DNA of 11,918 nt from contig CAZKZS010000136.1 in the NCBI GenBank assembly GCA_964557285.1, positions 1 through 11,918 on the forward strand, read 5' to 3'. The notes beneath the pieces were generated by a model, which had not been told where the DNA came from, ran no database searches, and was given only the letters and a program-made list of their open reading frames with translations. The stretch is from SB15 sp964557285 (GTDB lineage: Bacteria > Chloroflexota > Anaerolineae > Aggregatilineales > J027). The position numbers were made by a program, and so were the translations under genes. Shown piece after piece: positions 1 through 8,000 of this stretch (its first letter is position 1; each line of letters begins with the position of its first letter).

Positions 1-2
1 TA

Positions 3-926
3 GTCAAAGAGGACGGGGCGACTCTGTTAAATGACCGCAATCTGGCGCTGATTCTGCCGTTTATGGCGCTGCTGATGGGACTCGGAATCACGGCGTTTAC
101 TGGATACAACCGTGCGGTGCTGGTGATTTTTTTGCTGGTGAACGGCTTGCTCACTACGGACGCTGAATATACATCCCCGCCCTGGCGTCCTATCGCGGAA
201 TACGTTGCCCGGCGACAGGTGAACCAGCAGCCAATCATTTATAACGTCTATGGGGAAGCGGCAGCCATGGGCTATCATTTGCGAGAGGAAGCCGGAAAAA
301 ATACCCCTCTGGTTTCTATTTATGACCTGCAAAATGAGCCAGATACGGAGCTTTTTACGACGCTGCGGTTTGATAAACTGGCTGACACGACCGGATTCTG
401 GTTTATTTTCTGGGGAGAGGACTCGCCGTTATTTCCTGCCCTAGAAGATTGGGGATTCCGCCGCACTTTTACTGACTACGAACTGCATTTTAACAACAAA
501 ATTTACATGCATCGCTATGACTCAATCAGCCTGCTGGATAGCCAGCTGACCATCTATGACGGACTCCTGCGGCTGCATCAGGTTTTTATCCCCCAAAAAG
601 CAGCCGCAGGGGATACCATTTATCTCAGTTTGTGGTGGAGCGCGGCACAAATCCCACCGGAAAATTATACGGTTTCCGTGATTTTACTTCGACCGGATGG
701 AACAGTGGCGGAACAGCATGACAGCTTTCCTCAGGATGGCCGTTCTGCAACCAGCCAGTGGACGCCCGACCAGCTATATTATGATGCTCATCCCCTGCAT
801 TTACCTGTCGCTGGCACGTACCGGATAGCGGTTAAGGTGTATACTCTGAGTGATGGTCGTGTGCTGCCCACCAGCACACAGGAAGAATATTTTGTAGTCG
901 GCCAACTCAACGTGGGAGAAAAATGA
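3..926 (+). CDS. GT39-like membrane glycosyltransferase, C-terminal part (5' end outside the window)
   Basis: The frame is open to the left edge (first full codon at position 3), so only about the last 307 residues are present. Two hydrophobic segments lie near the start of the visible part (LALILPFMALLMGLGITAF and RAVLVIFLLVNGLL). A short alpha/beta stretch with YNVYGEAAAMGYHL follows, then a soluble beta-rich domain running from YDGLLRLHQVFIP to the end. This arrangement, with the terminal part reading GDTIYLSLWW...ILLRPDG...GTYRIAVKVYTLSDGR, is what I know from large Chloroflexota proteins of glycosyltransferase family 39 (ArnT/PMT-like). Those use lipid-linked sugars to glycosylate acceptors on the outer face of the membrane. 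The catalytic N-terminal half is not in view, so the enzyme class is inferred. The stop overlaps the next start as ATGA, indicating translational coupling with the lipoprotein gene. Confidence 0.7.
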   Translation, partial: VKEDGATLLNDRNLALILPFMALLMGLGITAFTGYNRAVLVIFLLVNGLLTTDAEYTSPPWRPIAEYVARRQVNQQPIIYNVYGEAAAMGYHLREEAGKNTPLVSIYDLQNEPDTELFTTLRFDKLADTTGFWFIFWGEDSPLFPALEDWGFRRTFTDYELHFNNKIYMHRYDSISLLDSQLTIYDGLLRLHQVFIPQKAAAGDTIYLSLWWSAAQIPPENYTVSVILLRPDGTVAEQHDSFPQDGRSATSQWTPDQLYYDAHPLHLPVAGTYRIAVKVYTLSDGRVLPTSTQEEYFVVGQLNVGEK

Positions 927-1696
927 TGCGGAAGATTTTATTTTTTGGCGTGGGGTTAATCATGGTGCTGGCAGCGTGCCGTCCTGAGCCGGATTTTGCA
1001 CCGTCGCCTCTGGATCATAATGCGACCGCAGTAGCAAAGGTGACACTGGATACGGCCAAAACCTGGGAAGCCGAGTCGACTTTGCAATCGCTGCCGACCC
1101 AGACCCCGCCGCCAACTCGTGTCCTGATTACCCTTCAGCCGACTCTGCCCCCTACCCCAACCAACGAATACGAGTTTGTACTGTCATCCTACTCCCCCGG
1201 GCTGTGGAGTACCGCCTTTTTTACCGATTCCTCCGGTAACAAACGTACTTTAGAAATATTTGCGGGGCAGGTCGTTTTTATCCAGACCTTCGCCACTTTT
1301 TGCCAGTTGTGCGCCGAACAAACGGATGAGATTAAACTGACTCTGGAACGCCTGAATTCGTTTGGCAACATCCAGCAGGCCGTTTTTCTGATTTTAAGCG
1401 TGGATGCCAGCGATACACCGGAAATGCTGGCCGACTATGAAACCAATCACCTGCCGCAGCTTGCCGAAGGGCAAATCTGGATTACTGGTGTGGCTTCTCA
1501 GGAATTGCTGCGGAGTTTGCGTGACCTTTTTGGAGAAAGTATCATTGACCCGTACCGGGGCGGTATTCTGCTAATTGACCGTGATGGGCTGATTCATCTG
1601 ATTTCTAACGATTTTATGGATTATCGCCAGATTGAAACTGTCCTCCCTTACTTTGTCGAATATAACAATTTAGCCACTGAAGAAGCCGCTGATTAA
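923..1696 (+). CDS. Lipoprotein with thioredoxin/TlpA-like redox domain
   Basis: The 257-residue product begins with a basic N-end, a hydrophobic stretch and a lipobox VLAAC (Cys19), so it should be exported and lipid-anchored. Residues about 20-85 are a Thr/Pro-rich linker. From about 105 a thioredoxin-like fold is visible: a beta strand (GQVVFIQTFATF) runs straight into CQLC at 127-130, followed by a helix, a second strand (AVFLILSVDA) and the late strand GILLIDRDG at 213-222. CxxC at the start of the first helix is the redox-active pair of TlpA/ResA-like thiol reductases. The usual cis-Pro just before the late strand is not obvious here (YRGG instead). An extracytoplasmic disulfide reductase role is therefore likely but not certain; an SCO-like or redoxin-like role is the alternative. 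The start overlaps the upstream stop by 4 bp. A second ATG at 926 is better spaced (7 nt) from the GGGAG at 914-918 and may be the real start, one residue shorter. Confidence 0.8.
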   Translation: MMRKILFFGVGLIMVLAACRPEPDFAPSPLDHNATAVAKVTLDTAKTWEAESTLQSLPTQTPPPTRVLITLQPTLPPTPTNEYEFVLSSYSPGLWSTAFFTDSSGNKRTLEIFAGQVVFIQTFATFCQLCAEQTDEIKLTLERLNSFGNIQQAVFLILSVDASDTPEMLADYETNHLPQLAEGQIWITGVASQELLRSLRDLFGESIIDPYRGGILLIDRDGLIHLISNDFMDYRQIETVLPYFVEYNNLATEEAAD

Positions 1697-2301
1697 CTTT
1701 CAGGGTAACGCGGATCAAAATTTAGAAAGGCTTCATACGCCCGGTGCAAACTGGGTGAATTTTGCATTGCTGCATTAATATTCCAGTACCGGAAAACAAA
1801 TTGGCTTAACGTCCCATTATAATCCTTTCCAACGCGGCTTGTACTTTTGGGGTCGGGAACAATAGCTTCTCTCATTTGCCTCGACCTGGATCGCCTGGCG
1901 ATTTCAATAAGGGTTTGTTTGGGGTCGGGGATTTGGTCTGAAATACCACGAGGAAAAATAGCTTCAGAAACCTGTAAAAACGCGCTTAGGCCGGGCCTAT
2001 CTGCCAGCAGCCACGCTTCTACTTCATGTACGGCTATCCGTAAAATCAAATTAGGCGAACATCCATGAGGCAGCCAATTTCCAATTAGCGCTGGTGGACA
2101 CTCATCATTATCCAAATCCACCAGCAAAAAATATGGATACCGTAATGCTGCCGCATTGTATTTGGAAATAATTTTTTTCAGATTTGCTTTGCCTCCCATA
2201 ACGGCGCAGGCATCAATTTCATATCGTTGGGTTTCTGTTAATAATCGTCGTAGCACCGATTCATCCAGAGAGCTTTCAACAAGCAAACGCAAAGAAATCA
2301 T
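1693..2301 (-). CDS. TOPRIM-like small protein (DUF4276-type), putative nuclease partner of the adjacent ATPase
   Basis: The product has 202 residues. It starts with a strand ending in Glu9 (LLVESSLDE), then a helix. A second hydrophobic strand YFLLVDLDND places Asp62 and Asp64 as a DxD pair. Conserved-looking RIAVHEVEAWLLAD (89-101) and a basic stretch RRSRSRQMRE (136-145) follow. An acidic residue after strand 1 and DxD after a later strand is the TOPRIM catalytic pattern of OLD nucleases, primases and topoisomerases. Small proteins of this look, grouped around DUF4276, are commonly encoded next to an AAA ATPase. I infer a metal-dependent nuclease subunit; the exact Pfam assignment is from memory. 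Its start overlaps the stop of the ATPase gene as ATGA (2298-2301) with only a weak Shine-Dalgarno, so translation is probably coupled. Its stop shares TTAA with the converging lipoprotein gene. Confidence 0.65.
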   Translation of the reverse strand: MISLRLLVESSLDESVLRRLLTETQRYEIDACAVMGGKANLKKIISKYNAAALRYPYFLLVDLDNDECPPALIGNWLPHGCSPNLILRIAVHEVEAWLLADRPGLSAFLQVSEAIFPRGISDQIPDPKQTLIEIARRSRSRQMREAIVPDPKSTSRVGKDYNGTLSQFVFRYWNINAAMQNSPSLHRAYEAFLNFDPRYPES

Positions 2302-3446
2302 AATCTATCCAAAAAATCGAGTTGAACAAAATCCTTTGGTTCAGTGCGGGGAATGACTGCTTCTGCAACTGAAACCCCTGCCTCTAATAATCCACGAACA
2401 TCAGGGAAATCAGTAGCGAGATGAATTTCCGTGCCGTCATCGGTTGGCTTTAACACCAGCGTTTCATGTCCGCTGACTCCCTCATCTGAAAGTAATTCGG
2501 CGCTATGAGTGCTGATAATTATCTGTCGATTTTTACGATTTAAACGGTGGATGATGCCCGGCAAGCGGCGAACAATTCCATTGTGCAGCGAAATTTCTGG
2601 CTCTTCCATCAGCAACAGGCCATCTCCATCTTCAAGGGACCAGAGAAGTGCAAGTAACCGCAACGTTCCATCCGATAGCTGGGTTTCATCCTGCTGCCCT
2701 GCTTTTGGACGCCAGTGTTTATAAAGCACTTTTAAATGAGGTACACCCCGATTATCACGTTCAAGGCCTAAATTTTCTAGCTGGGGAACTGCAATTTTCA
2801 GGGCATTAGAAATCCGTGTCAGACGCGACTGTCTGAGTCTGCTCTGGGTTTCAGCCATTTTTTCTAAAAACTGTCCTCCGTAAAAATCCGGCACATTTGA
2901 ATCGCTGGATAGGACTCCACTCCGCACAATTTGAGGAATTAAATGTAAGTAGGAAACTTTGGCAAAATATTCCTGAATTTCCCGAAAACGCTGGTTAAAA
3001 TATACCTGTTCAAGAGCAGTTTGAGTTAACCGTAAAGGATCGGCTGCATCCTCCTTGCCGGGACGTTCAAGAAGGGAAACACCATCCTCATAAACAGCTT
3101 CTTTGATAATTTTGGGCGTACCAGGGGTTGGGAATTTAGTATCCTGTGTAAAAGTCAGTTCATACCGCCACCGGACAGCTTCCTCGTCACTGAGTTCAAC
3201 TGCCAGATGAACTCCAACGGGCTGCCGGGATACCAGACAGCGAATTTTAGATACTCCGCCGCGTTCCTCACATGCGTTTCGCAATCCCCCACCGGGGCGA
3301 GCAACATCCCGCAAAAAGCGAAAAACATCCAGAAAAGTGGAGTTCCCGGAAGCATTTGGCCCCCCCAAAAACACCCGTTCAGGCAAATCCACTTCGACAT
3401 GCCTGAAATTTTTCCAGTTTGTCAATTCTACGCGGCTGAATCGCAT
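2298..3446 (-). CDS. ABC/OLD-like AAA ATPase (AAA_21/RecF type) with Asn in place of the Walker A lysine
   Basis: This 382-residue protein starts MRFSRVELTNWKNFRHVEVDLP, the typical N-terminal strands of RecF/SMC/OLD-type ATPases. Visible motifs are a Walker A-like GPNASGNST (29-37), an ABC signature LSDGTLR (257-263), Walker B plus catalytic Glu in LLLMEEPE (277-284), a D-loop-like SLH, and the switch histidine in STHS (312-315). Family members normally read GPNASGKS, but here residue 35 is Asn (AAC codon at 3344-3342). This predicts damaged nucleotide binding unless the base is an error. An earlier in-frame ATG at 3488 exists. I prefer 3446 because GGAGG lies 6 nt upstream and homology-like sequence begins there. 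The gene is co-transcribed with the TOPRIM-like gene (4 bp overlap). The pair resembles split OLD-type systems, many of which act against phage, but a defence role here is inference. Confidence 0.8.
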   Translation of the reverse strand: MRFSRVELTNWKNFRHVEVDLPERVFLGGPNASGNSTFLDVFRFLRDVARPGGGLRNACEERGGVSKIRCLVSRQPVGVHLAVELSDEEAVRWRYELTFTQDTKFPTPGTPKIIKEAVYEDGVSLLERPGKEDAADPLRLTQTALEQVYFNQRFREIQEYFAKVSYLHLIPQIVRSGVLSSDSNVPDFYGGQFLEKMAETQSRLRQSRLTRISNALKIAVPQLENLGLERDNRGVPHLKVLYKHWRPKAGQQDETQLSDGTLRLLALLWSLEDGDGLLLMEEPEISLHNGIVRRLPGIIHRLNRKNRQIIISTHSAELLSDEGVSGHETLVLKPTDDGTEIHLATDFPDVRGLLEAGVSVAEAVIPRTEPKDFVQLDFLDRL

Positions 3447-3457
3447 AAGCTGCCTCC
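3447..3457 (-). promoter_or_regulatory. Ribosome binding site deciding the ATPase start
   Basis: On the minus strand GGAGG (3457-3453) is followed by 6 nt and then ATG at 3446. The in-frame ATG at 3488 lies upstream of the predicted promoter -10 and has no such site, so the shorter protein is favoured. Confidence 0.75.
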
Positions 3458-3471
3458 GGTTGCTCCAGGAA

Positions 3472-3499
3472 ATTGTATAACATGACAAGTGCTACTCAA
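3472..3499 (-). promoter_or_regulatory. Predicted sigma-70-type promoter for the ATPase/TOPRIM pair
   Basis: Reading the minus strand, TTGAGT (3499-3494) and TACAAT (3477-3472) are separated by 16 nt. TACAAT matches the -10 consensus at 5 of 6 positions and TTGAGT the -35 at 4 of 6. Transcription would begin around 3465, giving a leader of about 20 nt that contains the strong ribosome binding site. It lies in the 92-bp divergent gap shared with the amidase gene. Confidence 0.5.
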
Positions 3500-3538
3500 A
3501 GTTGATTTTCTCCACTATCATAAAAAAAAGAATGAGAT

Positions 3539-4330
3539 ATGAGTTTTTCGCGGCGGGAATTTCTGGCGATTTTAGCGGGTGGCTGCGGGGCGGCTGCCGC
3601 CTGTGCAGCAGGTGGGTTGGGATTCGGCGGGCTGGCCTACTGGCTATCCCGTGAGCGAGACTCGCAGGTCGTGGTTATCACCAGCACTCCACAAATCACC
3701 GAAGTTGCCGCGATTCCTGAAACGGGCGTGACGCTGGTTTCTCATGCGGAATGGGGCGGGCTTGAGCCGAATCATCTGGCGGAAAATGAATTTGGCTTTT
3801 ATAGCGACGAGAATCCACTGGGTTGGCGGGTTTATGAAGGCAGCCTGGCCGATATTTATACAATGGTGGTGCTGCATCATTCGGTCATTTATGCAGCCGA
3901 CGACGTATCAACCCTGCTCGAAGTTCAGAATTTACACCGGAATGACCGCAAATGGGCGGACGTAGGTTATCACTATCTGATTGGCAAAAATGGCGTGGTG
4001 TATGAAGGCCGTCCGGTCAATGTACGCGGTGTCCATGTGGCAGGGTATAACACAGGCAGTGTTGGGGTGTGCCTGCTAGGGAATTTTATGGAGGAACTGC
4101 CAACAGAAGCCCAGTTACAATCCACCCGCACCGTAATCAACTGGCTTACCAGTACCCTGCTCCTGACCCAGCTTGGGCCGCACCGCGCGTTTAATGACAA
4201 TACTGTTTGCCCTGGGGATAATTTTCTTCCTTACCTCGGCGAACTGGCCGCCGCTAACGGGCTGAGCCTTGTAACTGAAAGGCCGGTTGAACCAACTTCC
4301 TCCTCTTTCAAATGCAGTTGTCATATATGA
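3539..4330 (+). CDS. Tat-exported peptidoglycan amidase (N-acetylmuramoyl-L-alanine amidase, PGRP/Amidase_2 fold)
   Basis: The product has 263 residues. The N-terminus SRREFLAIL (residues 4-12) fits the twin-arginine signal SRRxFL and is followed by an Ala/Gly-rich hydrophobic stretch to about residue 36, so it is exported folded and perhaps stays anchored. The catalytic domain spans about 65-235. It contains LHHS (His113/114), DVGYHYLIGKNGVVYEGR (141-158, including the active-site Tyr), HVAGYNTGSVGVCLLGNF (166-183) and HRAF...CPG (His215, Cys224). His, His and Cys are the zinc ligands of T7-lysozyme/PGRP amidases, which cut the bond between N-acetylmuramic acid and L-Ala. All key residues appear present. 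The tail ends KCSCHI with two cysteines, which is unusual. No clear Shine-Dalgarno precedes the ATG. The regulator gene begins 41 bp after its stop, probably in the same operon. The role, cell-wall remodelling or attack on other cells, cannot be read from sequence. Confidence 0.88.
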   Translation: MSFSRREFLAILAGGCGAAAACAAGGLGFGGLAYWLSRERDSQVVVITSTPQITEVAAIPETGVTLVSHAEWGGLEPNHLAENEFGFYSDENPLGWRVYEGSLADIYTMVVLHHSVIYAADDVSTLLEVQNLHRNDRKWADVGYHYLIGKNGVVYEGRPVNVRGVHVAGYNTGSVGVCLLGNFMEELPTEAQLQSTRTVINWLTSTLLLTQLGPHRAFNDNTVCPGDNFLPYLGELAAANGLSLVTERPVEPTSSSFKCSCHI

Positions 4331-4344
4331 AGGCAGCGTGTTAC

Positions 4345-4355
4345 ACTTTAAAAGT
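4345..4355. promoter_or_regulatory. Short palindrome upstream of the regulator, possible operator
   Basis: ACTTT-A-AAAGT is a perfect 5-bp-arm inverted repeat directly before the ribosome binding site of the GbsR-like gene. Autoregulators of the MarR superfamily often bind such sites, but the repeat is short and AT-rich and could be chance. Confidence 0.25.
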
Positions 4356-4371
4356 TAGAAGGAGCAGCCCC

Positions 4372-4944
4372 ATGTCGGAAAAAACAAATGGCAAACCCCT
4401 TAATCCCCATTTACAGGCTGTCAGTGAAAGTATGATGCAGGGCTTGGGTCAGTTGGCTGATTATTTTGGGTATAACCGGGTTATGGGGGAAATTTATGCC
4501 GCGCTGCTGCTCAATCCCGGCCCGATGAGTCTGGATGAACTGAAAGACCGGGTGAAAAAATCCAAAGCCAGCGTCAGCATGAACACCCGCACCCTGGAAT
4601 ATATGGGCGCAGTACGCGAAGTCTGGGTACGGGAAGACAACCCCAGCAACCGCAAGTATTACGAAGCGGAAAGCGATTTCTGGAAAATCGTCGCCAAAAT
4701 TCTGGGTGGGCGCGAGATGAAAGACCTGGAAACCGCCCTGAATGTGCTGGAGCAAAACACAGCCAATCTGCGGACGGCTTCCCAAAATATGACGCAAGAC
4801 GAATGTGTGCTGGCTGATTTATATTTAAAGCGGCTGGATGAGCTTTCCGAATTTTTCCGCTTTGCCAAATTGATTCTGAGCAGCATCCTGAAACACGGCC
4901 CTCAGCTTGACATCAGTGAAGTTAAACGTATTGATATAGAGTAG
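4372..4944 (+). CDS. GbsR/MarR-family winged-helix transcriptional regulator
   Basis: The product has 190 residues. Residues about 25-95 read as a winged helix: MGEIYAALLLNPGPMSLDELKDRVKKSKASVSMNTRTLEYMGAV in segments, with the recognition helix around KASVSMNTRTL, then a wing (VREVWVREDNPSNRKYYEAE). The phrase MSLDEL...SKASVSMN is characteristic of the GbsR branch of MarR regulators, whose founding member represses glycine-betaine synthesis genes in Bacillus. The C-terminal half is helical and probably dimerises. An in-frame ATG at 4312 would add 20 residues and overlap the amidase gene. I choose 4372 because AGAAGGAG (4357-4364) sits 7 nt upstream and family proteins begin about here. The ligand and targets are unknown; the amidase just upstream is a possible target. 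Confidence 0.85.
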   Translation: MSEKTNGKPLNPHLQAVSESMMQGLGQLADYFGYNRVMGEIYAALLLNPGPMSLDELKDRVKKSKASVSMNTRTLEYMGAVREVWVREDNPSNRKYYEAESDFWKIVAKILGGREMKDLETALNVLEQNTANLRTASQNMTQDECVLADLYLKRLDELSEFFRFAKLILSSILKHGPQLDISEVKRIDIE

Positions 4945-4959
4945 CCTTCACATTCTAAT
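4931..4959 (+). promoter_or_regulatory. Predicted promoter for the kinase-obg operon
   Basis: TTGATA (4931-4936, 5 of 6 to the -35 consensus) and TCTAAT (4954-4959, 5 of 6 to the -10) are spaced 17 nt. The -35 lies within the last codons of the regulator gene. Transcription would start near 4966 with a leader of about 50 nt. No terminator hairpin is seen between the regulator and the kinase gene, so read-through is also possible. Confidence 0.4.
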
Positions 4960-5017
4960 GCAATTTATACCCTCTATCCTTTAAACTACAACAAGCGCGT
5001 GTAGGGTTAGACTTTTT

Positions 5018-8000
5018 ATGAATACAATTGCAGACCGGTATGAGATTCACCGTCTAATCGGGGAAGGTGGCATGGGAGATGTGTATTACGGCCTTGACCG
5101 TGATACCGATGAACCTGTTGCCATTAAGGTATTAAAAAATTCGCTGCAAACCGAACCCGATCAGTTGGAACGCTTCGCCCGCGAAGGGGAAGCGCTCCGT
5201 CAGTTAAACCATCCTAATATTGTGAAAATTCTGGCGACCTTTGAGGAAAATGGGCAGCATTATATTGTGATGGAATATGTTAGCGGCGGTTCACTGCGCG
5301 ATTTACTGCATCAGGAAAAGCAGCTTTCGCTCAAAACTGCGCTGAAAATCAGCCTTGAAATCGCCGACGCCCTTTCCCGCACGCACCATCTCAAAATTAT
5401 TCACCGCGACATCAAACCCGCCAATATCCTGCTGGCAGAAGATGGCAGCCCACGCCTGACCGATTTTGGACTGGCGCATCTGGAAACCGTGCCAGCCGTG
5501 ACCCATTCGGGCGTGACTCTGGGGACCTATGCGTATCTCAGCCCGGAGGCCGCCCAGGGCGAAAAACTGGACGCCCGCACCGATATTTGGTCGTTTGGCG
5601 TGGTACTCTATGAAATGCTGGCAGGCCGCCGTCCGTTTCAGGCCGACCACACGGCTCCCCTGCTGCTGGATATTATGACCAAACCCGTGCCGGATATTCT
5701 CCAGTTTCGGGCAGATATTCCCGCCGAACTGGTGCAGTTGTTAAACGCCATGCTGCAAAAAGACCGTGACAAGCGGATTCCAAGCGCCCGTCAGGTAGGC
5801 GCGGAACTGGAAGCGATTTTGCATGGCTACGAAAATCAGTGGACACGCACCGCCACCCCACCCCACGACATGACGGTGATTGTCACCCCCAGCACGCCGC
5901 TTCCGCCGCGTCACAATTTACCTGTACAGGCAACGGCTTTTGTCGGGCGGGAAGAAGAATTGGCCGAAATCAGGTCACTTTTGACCGAACCCGACTGCCG
6001 TCTGATGACCATTGTGGCACAGGGCGGGATGGGCAAAACGCGCCTGTCGATTGAAGCTGCCCGCGCCCAATTAACCCATTTTGAAAATGGGGTCTTTTTT
6101 GTGCCGCTTGCCCCCCTGACCAGTCCGGACGCGATTCCAGCAGCCATCGCGGAGGCCGTCGGATTCAGCTTTTTTGGGACGGATGAACCCAAAGTGCAGT
6201 TGATGAACTTCCTGCGCGAAAAACACATGCTGCTGGTTTTGGATAACTTTGAGCATGTTATCACGGGAGCGCCTCTGATTTCGGAGATTTTGCAGGTCGC
6301 GCCGGAGGTCAAAGTGCTGGCGACTTCACGGGAACGGCTGCGCTTGCAGGGTGAATGGACGCTGCATTTGGAAGGGCTAAAATTCCCGGATTACCTGACG
6401 CCGGAGGAACTTTCTCACTACAGCGCTTTGCAACTTTTTGTCCAGAGCGCCCGCCGCGTGCAGCCCGATTTTACCGTGACAGACGAGAACAAAAAGAGCA
6501 TGGCACAAATCACCCAGTTGGTCGAAGGGATGCCGCTTGCCATTGAACTGGCGGCCGCCTGGCTGGAAGCCCTGCCCCTGAGTGAGATTGTGCAGGAAAT
6601 CCAGAAAAGTATTGATTTTCTGGAAACGGATATGCGGGATATTCCCGAACGTCACCGCAGCATCCGGGCGGTTTTTGATTATTCCTGGCAGCTTTTAACG
6701 GAAGATGAACAGGAAGTTTTTAAACGGCTGTCCGTATTTCGTGGCGGATTCACCCGCGAGGCCGCGCAGGAAGTAGCCGGAGCGTCACTGCGTACCCTGA
6801 CCACGCTGGTGAATAAATCTCTGCTGCGGCGGCATGACCGCTATGAAATCCATGAACTGCTGCGCCAGTACGCCGCCGAACAATGCCTGAAGTCCTATAC
6901 CCAGGTTAGAGATTCCCACAGCCGCTATTACTTGAACTTCCTTGCCAGCATCCAATCGCGGGTGATGTCTGCGGACTTTTTGCCTGTGATGCAACAGGTG
7001 GATGTGGAAATGGACAATATCCGTGTGGCGTGGGACTGGGCAGTAGAAAAGCAGTTTGAAGCCAACATCACCAGCGCCATGATAAGCCTGTACGAAATTT
7101 ACGAAACCCGCAGCATGTACGCTGAAGGAGTAAAACGCTTCGGGCAGGCCATGGAAGCCTTCAAAAACACCCCTGCTTATTATAAACTGCGGCTGTACAA
7201 AACCTGGCTGGAAATGCGCCTGTCGGATTATTACACGGCGGCTCAGGTCGCCGAAGAATCCGTGACCTATTTTCAGGAAACTCAGCAGCCGGAGATGGCG
7301 GCATTTGCGGCAGGCATGGCCTGTTACGCGCTGATGAACATGGGCGACTATGACAAGGCGAAAACCTATGGAAAAATGTCCATCGAATTACGGCCTGAAA
7401 CTGTACCTGCCACCGCCTACGCAAATTTAGGCTATGTATATTACCTGACGGGGGAATATGAAGAAGCCTGCTGCTGGATGGAAAAAAGCCGCGAAGTCGC
7501 GGAAAAATCCAGCATCCCGTTTGGGTTAGGTTTTGCTTATAACAACCTGGGTGAAATTTTGCAGGTGATGGGTCAGTTTGAAGAAGCGTGCGAGCTGTAT
7601 GAAAAAGCCTATAACGCCTTCAAAAAAATCCACAATCGGCGCGGGATGGCTTTTACGCTGAACAATATCGGCGGGGTGTATTATTTTTTAGGGGATACCA
7701 ATCGGGCGCTTGAAAATTATCGCAAAGCCTATGAACTGAACAAAGAAATCGGTGATAGGACGGGCATCGGCCATTCGCTCAGCGCCCTGGGCAACTGGCA
7801 TTTTCAGCAGGGACAGTATGAACAGGCGAGAGCCTATTACGAGCAGAGTCTTGAGATTCGGCGCGAAAGCTGTGACCAGCGTGCTGTGGCCGATTCGCTT
7901 ACCGATGTAGGGGAAACGCTGTACGTGACCGGAGCGTTTGACCGGGCGCTCACTTACCATCAGGAAGGGCTGGCAATACGGCGGGAAATTGGCGACCAGC

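Noticed and set aside
1693..3446. Calling the ATPase pair PARIS or Gabija
   Set aside because: PARIS uses a DUF4435-type partner and Gabija a UvrD-like helicase with a fused ATPase-TOPRIM protein; neither is seen here, so a named system would overstate the evidence.
3447..3488. N-terminal extension of the ATPase from an earlier ATG at 3488
   Set aside because: The extension overlaps the predicted -10 element, has no ribosome binding site and does not look like the family, whereas ATG 3446 has GGAGG at 6 nt.
4411..4797. 128-codon minus-strand frame opposite the GbsR-like regulator
   Set aside because: The plus-strand regulator is clearly conserved and the antisense frame shows no motif.
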